A stretch of DNA of 64,000 nucleotides, taken from Gloeophyllum trabeum ATCC 11539 (lineage: Eukaryota; Basidiomycota; Agaricomycetes; Gloeophyllales; Gloeophyllaceae). This document shows, piece after piece, positions 11,562 to 22,927 of this stretch (within the stretch, counting starts at the first letter, position 1; each line of letters starts with the position of its first letter). The notes beneath the pieces were generated by a model. That model did not search any database, was not told where the DNA came from, and worked only from the letters and a program-made list of their open reading frames with translations. The stretch lies in the NCBI RefSeq assembly GCF_000344685.1, contig NW_006920427.1:396548-460547 (forward strand), written 5' to 3'. The position numbers were made by a program, and so were the translations under genes.

Positions 11562-13459
11562 ATGGACATTCTATTATGCCTTGCGAGGGAGCGCGCCACC
11601 TCGGCTCAAGACACGAGGAGCCTCTATCGATACATGGAGGACGCCGTCCTTCCGGAAGTCGATATCGGCCCTTCTGCCAAATTACTACCAATACCTGGCC
11701 ACAAGAGCCACTCCAATTCCCTTGCAGTTCGTCCACACCAAGAGCGTTTATTGGAAGAGGTTCACCTGGATTTCCAATATTATATCTCGTGCCACGCCCG
11801 TGCATGTGAGTGTAGTTAAAATTCATGTGGTCATCATCTAATTTGAACGCCACCGCAGTTCTTCGCCGGAATATATCCCATGATCCCATGCGCACTGTAT
11901 CGAGGCGCCTGACTGTTCCGTCCGGTCCACTGTTCAAGTATCGTAAGCCGCAGCTGGGCGCAGCTTCCAATATGGATGGGTACGTATCTCCACAACTGCC
12001 CAGACTTTGCTTGATTTATCATAACTTCTGCAGGATCCAGAGATGGCTTGAGGTGGTCCCATTGCAGACCGTTCAGACGATTATGCACATGGCATTCCTA
12101 GACTTATATGACTGGCAATTCGTCAATATGCCCGCAGAAGATGCGGACGGTAATATGTTCAGGTATTTCTACTGGACAGAGCGCAGCGTCCTTCCTCATG
12201 ACCCAGCCTATATCGCGGAGCGGTCTGTTGTAGTGGCGTTCCAGCCGCCGTGGATACTGTCGCAGAAAGACTTTGCAACGTTTGCTCGTTGCAAGACAGT
12301 AAGTGCTCTAAGTCGAGTCTCCTGCCGGTCACAGGCTTATATAGTTATCGAGCAGATTCCGGACTTTGAGAAACAATCTGAGAGGGGTATCTTCGACAGG
12401 AGTGAGCATCGTCTATGGGCTAAGGTGAGCTGCAAGTATATCATCTCTGGACTGACCTGACCGTTCAACCAGCTCTGGGACACATGCTTCAATAAGCGGT
12501 CGCACTGGTTCGTCTTGACTAATACTGTAAACTGGATGTTTGGCAGGTTCACTGAAGGCGAGTCTCCTCCATGGTCGGCGCTCGGACGATGTCTCACTCC
12601 ATTATATTACGCAGGGTGGACCCGGGCCTTGATTTACGGCGTGCATGATTATGATTCTAGGGATCCGACCATAGTTCAGTCTCTTGTCTTTTGGCTGGCT
12701 TTTTCTCATGGAATGCGCGATTACCCAGCAGAACACAGGGTGAGTTGGTTCGCTTACCGGAGCGTGCCCTGGATTCTGACGCGCGTGCTGTGAATTCTAT
12801 TCTGTAGTGTCCAGAGCCAGCGTTCCGATCAGAGCCAGAACTTCTGATCCCCGTTCCAATGGAAGGGATTGAATATGAACCGTCGGAGTCGAGCTGGGAT
12901 GGAAAGAGTCAGGGTAAGTCTATGAGCTCTGACGATTGTATCAGAAAACTCACCGTTACGTTCCGTTCCTCTAGAGCCGCCCTCCTGCGCTGGCGTCTCC
13001 GACGACTTGGGAAGCGAGACAGAGTCGTGTAGCACCGTCAGACCCGAGAGGGAAAGGACTCCAACCCCGACAGTAGCCTCGGTGAGAAACGAGACCCAAG
13101 ATAGTCACTCCTCAGGGTCTTCCACGCCGGTCTCTGAGGGAGACTTCGAGTCTGTAACGCTGCCGAGTTGCGCAACAGAGACAATGCGAAGTTCCGGGAC
13201 GCCCACCCTGCGGAGCAAATCCTTAGGCTTCGAAGATGTCCCACAATCCAAATCGCGAGGACGGATATGGGGCCAGCAGCTGGACGAACGCATTTCCAAG
13301 GTATTGTCTTGGCAGGATCGTATGCTAATGGGAGAGGTGGAAGATCCGGTTCCCTTTAGTCCCATCCCTTCGGCCGAGTCCGACTGGTCGTCGCATACGG
13401 ACTCGGAGGTACGCGGTATTCCCCCAGCGGGATATTGGAACGACGGCGGCAATGCGTAG
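11562..13459 (+). CDS. Orphan protein, member 1 of a local paralogous pair
   Basis: Eight exons close in frame to 499 aa: 11562-11805, 11859-11979, 12034-12298, 12356-12424, 12473-12557, 12615-12739, 12808-12913 and 12975-13459. The fifth intron (12558-12614, 57 nt) needs a GC donor (GCGAGT). It is in frame without stops, so retention would give 518 aa. I do not recognise the family. A Trp-rich core reads WILSQKDFATFARCKT, then LWDTCF, then HWFVLTN and W-M-F-G-R-F. The same motifs, with introns at the same points, occur in the gene at 15284. The C-terminal 200 residues are acidic, Ser/Pro/Thr-rich and probably disordered. No catalytic motif is visible. A short hydrophobic stretch near residue 125 (VVPLQTVQTIMHMAFLDLY) may be a buried helix or weak membrane segment. 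Confidence 0.75.
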
Positions 13460-13880
13460 CATGCATATTATGGGCGGAGTAGACTGAGTCAGCGTGCAAG
13501 ACCTCTGTGTAGCTTCTTCTGCAGTGTTCGGACTGATCTGTATTTGTAGTTTTCTATTTTATACTTCTCGGAATGTATGATGTGGTATCCTTAGAGCAAC
13601 CCGTATACCCAGAGCACTAATGTTGCATTTGTGTTTTCCTTCACTGTCTCCCTTCTCTAATACAATGACCTCCAGGGGACCTGCCACCGACGCGTCTGAC
13701 GCGTCCATGCGCGCGTGACGTCACGCGTAGTCTCAGGAACAGTCTCCCCCCGGACTCTGGCCGGACTCTCCAGAGACCGTCTCTCACTACGTCACAGCCA
13801 GCGACACGACCCGAGGCCTGCACCATGACGCTCTCCACTTTCAGCGCGACTTGTAGCTTCAGCTCTTGCCCTCCACCGCC
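13460..13880. promoter_or_regulatory. Intergenic region with clustered ACGCGT boxes and CRE site
   Basis: Upstream of the EI24-like gene the sequence carries ACGCGT at 13690-13695, 13699-13704 and 13723-13728. It also has the palindrome CGCGTGACGTCACGCG at 13712-13727, centred on TGACGTCA. These lie 150-190 bp before the start codon. ACGCGT is the MBF/Swi6-type cell-cycle box and TGACGTCA the ATF/CREB site in fungi; actual binding here is inferred. Confidence 0.5.
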
Positions 13881-14929
13881 ATGTCGACCAGTTCGAATGC
13901 GAACCATCCACCGGTAACCCAGCAGCTTGAGGAGCGGGCTAAGGAAGTCGGACAACATGCCTTCCAGGCTGTATCGTCGTTTGCGTGGTTATGGCCTTTT
14001 CGCGGAATAATCTTCGCGGTGACCAGTGAGTATTCAGGCTGGAGAGCTTAAATGCAATGCTTAGACATTGGTTGCGTAGATCCCAAGTTGTTCGTCTCAG
14101 TGCGCCCGGCGCTGCTCAAATCCCTCGCGCTTTCGACCGTAATATTCATCGTCTTGCTCATCTTCACATATCTGCCACAAATGGCGATCCTCGCTCTCAT
14201 AACAGGCCCTCTGGCACCTCTGTTTGCCTTTGTGCTCATCGGCGCGGAGTCGGTACTGATCCTCACCCTGCTGGCCAAGCCGCTCTTCCTCGAGCCAGCG
14301 CTGACGCAGGTTTTCGACGCGACTCTGATTGCTCGAGGGCAGCGAGAACTCGTGATTCAGGGAAAGAAGCGACTGGGAGCAAGCAGCGGTGGCAAGGGTC
14401 GTGACGTTGGAAAAGCGTTGGTGAGGCCCTTGCAAGGCTTCACGCCCAGCGGTATCATCAAGTATGCCTTATCCCTGCCTTTGAACTTTGTCCCCGCAGT
14501 CGGGACCGCCTTCTTCATCTTGTACAATGGTGTGTCTCGCCTCTTTGTGTCGCCAGACTATATATACTAACGTTCGCCACATTGTGTGTTTAGGAAGCAG
14601 AGAGGGACCCGGCTGGCATTCACGCTACTTCCAGCTCAAGGGGCTCACAAAGCAGCAGAGACAAGCATTCATCGAGTCACACAGGCCGGAGTACACTGCG
14701 TGCGTATTGCTTTCATCTCGTGCGCCACGAGGTCGTTGCTTACTGACTTTTTCCTTTGTGTTACAGCTTTGGTGCATTCACGCTATTGCTGAACTTCGTT
14801 CCTTTCGTTGGATTGCTGTTTAGTTTTACCAACACTATCGGAGCCGCGCTATGGGCAGCAGACATGGAAGCCAAGGAGAATTTGATTGGGGCCGAGCCGA
14901 CACCAGCGGAGAGCGCGAAGCAGCAGTGA
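13881..14929 (+). CDS. EI24/RRT8-type multi-pass membrane protein
   Basis: Four exons close exactly to 287 aa: 13881-14025, 14080-14529, 14594-14699 and 14767-14929. After a soluble N terminus of about 35 residues come hydrophobic helices near residues 60-95 (ALSTVIFIVLLIFTYLPQ), a Gly/Pro-rich turn and second helix (LITGPLAPLFAFVLIGAESV), and paired helices near 180-200 (LPLNFVPAVGTAFFILYNG) and 235-260 (LLLNFVPFVGLLFSFTNTIG). The linker YFQLKGLTKQQRQAF and the ending GAALWAADMEAKE are hallmarks of the fungal family that includes yeast Rrt8/Lds proteins and is related to EI24. Members sit in lipid droplets or spore-wall membranes in yeast; the biochemical role is unsettled. The promoter holds clustered ACGCGT and TGACGTCA sites. 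It lies between two paralogous orphan genes, all three on the same strand. Confidence 0.85.
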
Positions 14930-15283
14930 TTGCTGTGGAGCGGAGGGAGCCATATACATGACCAGAACTGACCCCAGCGACCTGAGCTCGTACGTGCGCA
15001 TCCCTACGTATGACTTTCAGTACGAAACGTAGCCTCATTTATCATATTAGTATCTTGTAATTTTCTTTATACACGGGAATAAATGCTTTCACAATCGCCG
15101 CGCACGGTGACGCTGAATGACAGTTCTATCGGTAATCCAAGATCTGTGTGGCGTGAAACGCGTGACATTGATGCGACGCGCTTTGGCCACCCTGTGGCGT
15201 GGATAACTACATGTACCCCGCGCCACAGCACTTAACCTTGTACTTCATTAGCACTCACCACTCCGTATCCCTCTCAAACCGTG

Positions 15284-16623
15284 ATGACGACCTCGAAAGT
15301 CCCTGTCGACCCCCTGATGCGCGAACGTATAGCGAACCTGATTCCGAAGCCCACGGCGACACGTGCTATCGACGAGCTGCGTATGTACCTCGAGATCTTC
15401 GTTATCGAAGCTATGTGGGCGGGCGAGTATCAGCGACCTACTCCGCCTATCAAGGACAAGCGGAAGCAGAAGCCGCACCCTTTGCCTGTACGTCCCGAAA
15501 GGACACGGTTGCTGAAGCGGATGGAGAGGATTAATCCTGACAGGTTCAAGCGGTGTGTGGCATGGTGTGAGCTTTCGGATTCTTGTTGTGTACCGGGGCG
15601 TATGGACTGATTGTGGCATGGTTGTAGTTAACGAGGATGTCATAAGACCTCCCGAACCTCCAAGAGATCCGACAAAGGGCAAGGAGAAGGCTACGGATCC
15701 TCCGGTGGCGCCCAGTCCGCCTGTGGCTTGGAACCTTTTCAGGTGAGTCTCAGATATGATTTTCAAACCAAGCAGCAGAGCAGGACTGATGCTGGACGGC
15801 GTTGTTAGCCTCTTCTTCTGGCTGGTGCAGATCGCTGCGAGCCTTTTATACCTGTTATGGCCCGAACCTAGACGACCGAGTCCGACAACGCAAGCTGTGG
15901 CCTCGGCCAAGGCGACCGACTTCGGCGCAAATATCTTCGGCCATATCAAACCTACTGGAAGGGACCAAGCCGTCCTGGATGGTATCATCCACGGCTCGGT
16001 GGTGATAGAGTACCGGGAGCCCGAGCTGCTGTCGCACAAAGACTTGCTGAGGTTCGTTACATGCAAAACGGTAGGCTTCATGAGACGAGTCGAAATTGAG
16101 TTTTGGTGGACTTACAGAGTTTAGTTTCCTAGCTTCGATACGTGCTGGTATGGAAGGAACGCGTTCAACAGGGAGGAGTGGCTGTGGGCGTCGGTAAGAA
16201 AGACCTTGTTCAGTCGGCGTTTTGAGGAGAATGCTGACCGGGACTGTAGATATGGGATCAGTGTTTCCACCAGCAAACTCCATGGTTCATCTTAAGCAAC
16301 GGACAGGATTGGGTGTTTGGCGCGTTCAGTGAAGGTTCATTTCACGCCTCTCTTCTTCTTCATGGATCCCCAGCTGAGACGCATGTTCATTAGAGTGGAC
16401 CACGGGGTTCGTCTCGTCCGTCATGCGGATAGAATGTGACGGGCAGCTGATCATTCCATGGGTGGTGTACTGGGTTGCGTCCGCTCTGAGTTGGCCTGGG
16501 ACGTGGAGAGTCCCGCGGATTAAGGAGCCGCCTCGTCCGACTACGGAAACGCTCAGTGTGGCGTATGACCTGATGGGGTGCAACGGAAATGCTGCGATGT
16601 CGCTCTCTTGTATGAGGTCGTAG
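15284..16623 (+). CDS. Orphan protein, member 2 of a local paralogous pair
   Basis: Six exons close in frame to 347 aa: 15284-15566, 15628-15742, 15809-16070, 16125-16193, 16250-16334 and 16394-16623. The core LLSHKDLLRFVTCKT, then FPSFD, LWASIWDQCF, PWFILSN and W-V-F-G-A-F matches the protein encoded at 11562-13459, with introns at the same residues. This shows duplication. The region after exon 6 (VVYWVASALSW) aligns with LVFWLAFSHGM of the paralogue. It has a hydrophobic helix near residue 135 (FFWLVQIAASLLYLLW), likely a membrane anchor, preceded by a basic/proline-rich N-terminal half. It lacks the long acidic tail of its paralogue. The fifth intron uses a weak GTTCAT donor at the position where the paralogue has a GC donor. 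Function unknown. Confidence 0.7.
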
Positions 16624-17098
16624 TAACTGCCACCTGAGAGCGCTGGGCTGAAGATGCTTGTGGATTTCTTGCCTGATAGATATGGCGGGATAACTCGTAT
16701 TCTTAGAGGCAAGCAGCTAGATGCCCCGTCCATCTTCTTCCAATTCAATGGACCTCGGATAGAAGTAGAATATTTGTATAAAACGGACAATCCTCACTTT
16801 ATCATATTGATATTGATTCGTGCTCAAACGATGATTGAAGTCTTTTACGCCCTTGTCCGTCCTTGATACAACCTCGAATGTATCTAGGCGCTAGTGTTGC
16901 ATTCGAGCCTTGTGCTCAGCAAAGAACATCCTTCTCGTCGGTGAACTGTTGCTGCGATAGTCAAGTCGTTCAGGAAGAAGAAAGGACTGACCAATCGACT
17001 TCAATGTGGCAAACCCGGCTCGGGTATCGCAGGACGGCCCGCATGACGATAAGGGCGTTTATATCAGTTATCGGTCTTTCCTGTGCTTGTAACAGACT
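16624..17098. other. Intergenic stretch between orphan gene 2 and GH127 gene
   Basis: No coding signal seen. It should contain the terminator of the upstream gene and the promoter of the GH127 gene; no clear TATA box stands out. Confidence 0.4.
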
Positions 17099-19751
17099 AT
17101 GGCCACCCCAGCCAGCTATGACAGTAGCCAATTTGTCCCCATTCATCTCAAAGATTGCCGTGTAACTTGCGATTTCTGGGTTGGACGTGTTCGCGCCGTA
17201 CGAGATGGCGCACTTCCTGCTATATATCAACAGATGAAAGAGACGGGAAGATGGGACAATTTGAAGTTACAGTGGAGGGAAGGGGATCCGAACAAGCCGT
17301 ATGTATCGCTCAGCGCGCTCGATTTAGGTGTTTGACGTGTATTGTGGTTAGACATCGGTTCTGGTTGGCTCAATGCTTGTCTTGAATTCGAGATCCCGGT
17401 CTGAGCAAAGCTAACACACACAGGGACTCTGATGTTGCAAAATGGCTCGAAGCTGCTTGCTACTCTCTGATCGAACATCCTGATCCCGCCTTGGCGCGTC
17501 TGGTAGAGGAAGCGGTGGACCTATTTCGCGGTGCCCAGCAGGAGGATGGATACCTCAATTCATACTATACAGTGCGTGCGCGACCCTTCACGAGATGAAG
17601 GGATGATCTTTTAATCCGGACGGGTGTAGGTGGTCGAGCCAGGGCGACGATGGACAAATGTTGCGTGAGTAGTAGTCATATGTCAAACTAGGACAATGCC
17701 GAAGAGCTCCCAGTTGGTCGCATGAGATGTATTGCGCAGGTCATCTCCTGGAAGCCGCGTTAGCACATCACGAATACAGTAGGTCTAAATCATCGATGGA
17801 CCAATCTCGACACGCGCTGACGCTCTGCAGCACATTCTATGCGTCTGTTAGGCCCAGCACTGAAGTACATTGAGCATATACGGTCGGTATTTGGCCCGGG
17901 GGAAGACCAAAAGCATGGGTAGGTCCCTGACACGCTGAGAATTATATGTCACTTTCCGTACGCTGACACACACAGCTACCCGGGTCATCAGTGCCTGGAA
18001 CTCGCCTTACTCCGCGCATACGAGACCACGCATGATCCTTCCCTGCTCGACCTAGCACAGTACTTCATAGAAGAACGCGGACAGAAAAGGGCATATCGCG
18101 ATGATTCCGAAGCTTGGCAGAAGCATTACTACGACATCGAAGCGGAAGCGAGGGGCGAGGACGCCTTCGTGGGTCCTATGAGACGAGGCGGGGACAGGTT
18201 CGAGTACATGCAAGCTGACAAGCCGATCAGAGAGATGACCAAGGAAGGTATCAGGGGACATTCGGTCAGAGCCATGTGCGATTTACTCCTATTCTTCCCA
18301 CATGAGTACTCAGAGTGACTGACGTATGCCCGATAATAGGTACTGGCTGACTGCTGTTGCGGGTCTTGCGCGTTTGACAAAGGGCGAAGACGGGACCTTG
18401 AAAGCTGTCGCTGAGGCGCTATGGGCGAATACCACCGAAAGAAAGATGCACGTTACGGTACGTACTTTTCCTCCGTCGTTATTACCCACAAAATCGACCG
18501 CGACCCTAAGGGAGGCTTGGGCGCGATAGGGGAGTGGGAAGGCTTCGGTCCTGATTACTTCCTCCCCAACGAGACCAGCGAGTATCGATAGACTGTTTCC
18601 TCAGAAGGCCACAAAATGACTCGCGTTTCCAGGCTATCTCGAGACTTGCGCCGCCATCGGCCTTGTCTTCTTCGCTCGCCAGATGCTCCTGCTGGACCCT
18701 CTCAACTGCAAGTGCGCCCCATCTCTCCTCTCATTGTGGGTGTCGAAACGTTGTGTGACATCCGATGAACCTAGGTATGCAGAAGTGATGGAGCGCGCCT
18801 TGTATAACGGTGTCCTTGTCGGCATGAGCCTTGATGGGAAAGGCTTTTTTTATGACAACCCGCTGGCGACACTCGAAGGTGCTGTGAAGCGGAGCGAGTG
18901 GTTCCAGGTTGCCTGCTGTCCGCCTAACGTGATACCTTATTATTCCCTCGAAACAAATTGTCAGTCTTACTTATACTGGATTTGAAGGTTTCACGATTAC
19001 TTGGCTCCCTGGGCAAGTACATATATTCTATCACTTCCAGACATGTGGTCTACGTCCATCTCTATGTCTCGTCGACGGTGGAGATAAAGACAAGGTCTGG
19101 CCGGGTGGTAGTGTTGCAGCAGGAATCGGACCCATGGAGTGGCAGTAGCTCGTTTACCCTTACGGGCAGCGCCGAAGACGTTGGGAAGTTCAAGTTGTGC
19201 TTGAGGAAGCCCGTTGGTGTGGATACCTGGAAGGTACGCTTCATGTCCTGAATGGGGCGCCACATAAAGTCTGAGCGCTGTGTTGATAGGTCAGCGCCGG
19301 CGACGATGCGCAGTTAATATATTCTGGGTCCGAATCTGTGGCGAAACTGGATCTGGGTGATCATGCAGGCCCGTCCCAGACGTCCCTGACTGTCCTAGTG
19401 CAGTATGCCTACCATCCTCGGGTCATCCATCCACATCATCTGGATTTCGAAAATCGCGGCTGTGTAGCGCTCGCTCGGGGCCCGTTCATCTACTGCCTCG
19501 AAAGCATCGATAATCCTGCCGTGTCAGATCTGCGAGCTTTGCGGCTGCCGCTCGATGGCGGTATCGAAGAGCATATGGACAGCGAGAAGTTTAAAGAATG
19601 GAAGCTCGACGTGCCTGTCCTCAATGTTCTCGGAACTGCTGTTGAAAGGCAAGGCGCGGGAGAACGTAAGATGTATCTTAATTTTGTGCCGTATTTTGCA
19701 TGGGCCAATCGGGGGAAAGGTAATACGAGGGTCTGGTTCCCTGTGGAGTAG
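17099..19751 (+). CDS. GH127 family glycoside hydrolase (probable beta-L-arabinofuranosidase)
   Basis: Thirteen exons close exactly to 657 aa: 17099-17298, 17352-17363, 17424-17571, 17630-17664, 17714-17778, 17831-17918, 17976-18275, 18340-18457, 18511-18577, 18633-18711, 18775-18928, 18988-19233 and 19290-19751. Family marks in order are [97 protein letters not shown] and the [10 protein letters not shown] strand. In the bifidobacterial enzyme the nucleophile is Cys417, the acid/base is Glu322 and zinc is held by Glu338, Cys340 and Cys418. Here the matching residues appear to be Cys418/Cys419, Glu332, Glu348 and Cys350, with Glu332 to Glu348 spaced by 16 as in that enzyme. No signal peptide, so probably intracellular breakdown of arabinofuranosides from plant glycoproteins. 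Exon 2 is a 12-nt microexon and intron 9 has a GC donor. Confidence 0.9.
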
Positions 19752-19865
19752 GTCTGCGTATGGTCATTGCATCCTGCGAGGTTGTGCCAGTTCTGATGCA
19801 GTAGGAACTGCGCGACCTCACAAGGCGCATGCGGGCCTTGCGTGATTCTTGACACACACTAGGTC

Positions 19866-21936
19866 TAGTGTTGCTCCTGCAGTGAAGTTGCAGTGTCGCA
19901 CAGTGGAGTTTTTGACACTTCAACCCGAATGAAGTGAAGTTGCAGGCGCTTCAAAGTCTTCATTGAAGTCGGAAGACCAGCCGCGGAATATCCCGTACCA
20001 TTCCCACGTACGTGTGGCGGAGTGACTGACTGGTCCTCATAAGACGAACTCGGGGGAAATTTATGTATACAGAGTACTAAAAAATGCACTAATAATGCCC
20101 ATACCATCTGCCCGCGAATACATTTCCAAAAATTGAGTCGACACCTTGTCATATGGACTCCTGACGAATTCTTTGAGCCTAGTGCAAACTGCCAGTATGC
20201 TATGGAGGTTATCTGCCACGGCCATTCTATTATTGTCTCTGCACGGGGTATGACGCGGAGTAGATACGACTCTATGCGACTCTGACACCACTTGGACGGG
20301 GGGCGAGTACGTCTGGTGGCGCGCGCCAAGCGCGCGCTGCCATTCACGGTCAGCACGTGGTCATGATCAGACTTCAATGCAGTCTGCAAAGCCAATTCAT
20401 GACGACTGTGCAGTGGGTGAAGTACATGAAACTTGAAGTGAAGTGAGACAGTCTGCAAAGTGACCTCACTGCANNNNNNNNNNNNNNNNNNNNNNNNNNN
20501 NNNNNNNNNNNNNNNNNNNNNNNNNNNNNNNNNNNNNNNNNNNNNNNNNNNNNNNNNNNNNNNNNNNNNNNNNNNNNNNNNNNNNNNNNNNNNNNNNNNN
20601 NNNNNNNNNNNNNNNNNNNNNNNNNNNNNNNNNNNNNNNNNNNNNNNNNNNNNNNNNNNNNNNNNNNNNNNNNNNNNNNNNNNNNNNNNNNNNNNNNNNN
20701 NNNNNNNNNNNNNNNNNNNNNNNNNNNNNNNNNNNNNNNNNNNNNNNNNNNNNNNNNNNNNNNNNNNNNNNNNNNNNNNNNNNNNNNNNNNNNNNNNNNN
20801 NNNNNNNNNNNNNNNNNNNNNNNNNNNNNNNNNNNNNNNNNNNNNNNNNNNNNNNNNNNNNNNNNNNNNNNNNNNNNNNNNNNNNNNNNNNNNNNNNNNN
20901 NNNNNNNNNNNNNNNNNNNNNNNNNNNNNNNNNNNNNNNNNNNNNNNNNNNNNNNNNNNNNNNNNNNNNNNNNNNNNNNNNNNNNNNNNNNNNNNNNNNN
21001 NNNNNNNNNNNNNNNNNNNNNNNNNNNNNNNNNNNNNNNNNNNNNNNNNNNNNNNNNNNNNNNNNNNNNNNNNNNNNNNNNNNNNNNNNNNNNNNNNNNN
21101 NNNNNNNNNNNNNNNNNNNNNNNNNNNNNNNNNNNNNNNNNNNNNNNNNNNNNNNNNNNNNNNNNNNNNNNNNNNNNNNNNNNNNNNNNNNNNNNNNNNN
21201 NNNNNNNNNNNNNNNNNNNNNNNNNNNNNNNNNNNNNNNNNNNNNNNNNNNNNNNNNNNNNNNNNNNNNNNNNNNNNNNNNNNNNNNNNNNNNNNNNNNN
21301 NNNNNNNNNNNNNNNNNNNNNNNNNNNNNNNNNNNNNNNNNNNNNNNNNNNNNNNNNNNNNNNNNNNNNNNNNNNNNNNNNNNNNNNNNNNNNNNNNNNN
21401 NNNNNNNNNNNNNNNNNNNNNNNNNNNNNNNNNNNNNNNNNNNNNNNNNNNNNNNNNNNTACGTGTGGCGGAGTGACTGACTGGTCCTCATAAGACGAAC
21501 TCGGGGGAAATTTATGTATACAGAGTACTAAAAAATGCACTAATAATGCCCATACCATCTGCCCGCGAATACATTTCCAAAAATTGAGTCGACACCTTGT
21601 CATATGGACTCCTGACGAATTCTTTGAGCCTAGTGCAAACTGCCAGTATGCTATGGAGGTTATCTGCCACGGCCATTCTATTATTGTCTCTGCACGGGGT
21701 ATGACGCGGAGTAGATACGACTCTATGCGACTCTGACACCACTTGGACGGGGGGCGAGTACGTCTGGTGGCGCGCGCCAAGCGCGCGCTGCCATTCACGG
21801 TCAGCACGTGGTCATGATCAGACTTCAATGCAGTCTGCAAAGCCAATTCATGACGACTGTGCAGTGGGTGAAGTACATGAAACTTGAAGTGAAGTGAGAC
21901 AGTCTGCAAAGTGACCTCACTGCAGGAGCAACACTA
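19866..21936. mobile_element. Non-autonomous hAT-type DNA transposon (MITE), apparently split by an assembly gap
   Basis: The ends are inverted repeats: TAGTGTTGCTCCTGCAGTGA at 19866 and its near-perfect complement ending at 21936. They are flanked by an 8-bp direct repeat, ACTAGGTC, at 19858-19865 and 21937-21944. An 8-bp target duplication and ends starting TAGTG fit the hAT superfamily. The interior has GAAGTGAAGT-like subterminal motifs and no transposase frame. A 986-bp N run (20474-21459) lies inside. The 465 bp before the gap (20009-20473) appear identical to the 465 bp after it (21460-21924), so the real element is probably only about 620 bp. Confidence 0.85.
20474..21459. other. Assembly gap (986 N)
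   Basis: A run of N. Because both flanks end and begin with the same 465 bp, it is likely a scaffolding gap between overlapping contigs rather than missing sequence. Open frames crossing it are meaningless. Confidence 0.9.
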
Positions 21937-21944
21937 ACTAGGTC

Positions 21945-22927
21945 CGCGTTATTCGGCAGCCGTGGCGTTTAAGCGTCCGCTTTTGGGGATAAAGCTACTC
22001 CTGGCATCCTTCGTCGAGGGCTCTGTGTTACCGGAAGGCATAATTAAACATCAAATCACAGGGAAGGCTGCTCTGCTCTGGTATTGCGCTTCTAACATCC
22101 CGAGAGACGCTATCTCTACCGATCGGTATCTTATGTCAGTGGGATCTGGTGGCGCTTCGGATGTGTTACGCTGAAAACAAGAAGGGAGTGTATTTCCCCG
22201 CGGTAGTGTCGTGGGGCTTCAGCGGCGTTGAATGAGCCTCTGCTGTAGGTGCCCTGAGCCCTCAATCAATATAGTTGGTGATGTCTATCGCTCTCCATTA
22301 GACATCTCTGCTAACCCTTCTAGGCTTGATTGCTTGCCTGAATCAGCGATTCCGGACTCGATCCCCCATCCTGTGTTCCCTCACTATTTCAGTCGCGTGA
22401 GCGTCTATCCATGGAAGTTATTCTTGGATATCTCTAGTCAAAGGTATACCCTAGCCCTACAATACGCTATTGGGAGTTTGTGAGACGAGAGGGAAGTGGC
22501 AAAGGTCAGATTGTCATCACTTATTCCCTGGTACGTCCTGGGCTGTCCTGGGTAAGCTCGTTTGACTATATCAGGTTTAGTGACTCTTAAACTCCTCTTT
22601 TGGGGACAAGGCCACTTCGCGCCAGCACCGGGCTTAAGATTGTTCCTGGTGTTGGGCGGTAATGGGCGCTTGATTTTCCTCCTTTCCTTCGGTGCTTCTT
22701 GCTCTCAATTGACTCAATGGAACAGTCCGGGGACTATCGTCTGTTCTACTGTATATTCTGAAATAGACTTTCCCAAGAACTCCCAGATACTGGACACTGT
22801 TCAGTGCACACCCTCGGGTTGGTATATAATGGATATACAAGCTGGCTCTAGATCCACAGGCCCTCTTTCATCTCCGCCCCACTCCCCACAGTTCTTGGCC
22901 TGCAGCTTGCTATCTCCCTCTAGTACT
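21945..22927. other. Intergenic stretch upstream of caspase-domain gene A
   Basis: No supported gene. A TATATAAT at 22823-22830 lies about 100 bp before the start codon of gene A and may be its TATA box. Two segments near 21975 and 22585 share wording such as TTTTGGGGA-AA-GC and may be old local duplicates. Confidence 0.4.

Larger units (their letters stand above)
19858..21944. repeat. 8-bp target-site duplication of the hAT element
   Basis: ACTAGGTC occurs immediately outside both terminal inverted repeats (19858-19865 and 21937-21944). It marks the insertion site about 110 bp past the GH127 stop codon. Confidence 0.85.

Noticed and set aside
12473..12739. Reading orphan gene 1 exon 5 without the 57-nt GC-AG intron
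   Set aside because: The frame stays open, but the paralogue has an intron exactly there and the spliced protein aligns better; noted as possible retention.
15248..16081. 277-codon open frame on the minus strand
   Set aside because: It is antisense to orphan gene 2, whose exons, introns and paralogue support the plus strand.
20374..21909. Open frames of 338-511 codons crossing the N run
   Set aside because: They are long only because N codons are read as open; the flanking sequence is the duplicated edge of the hAT element.
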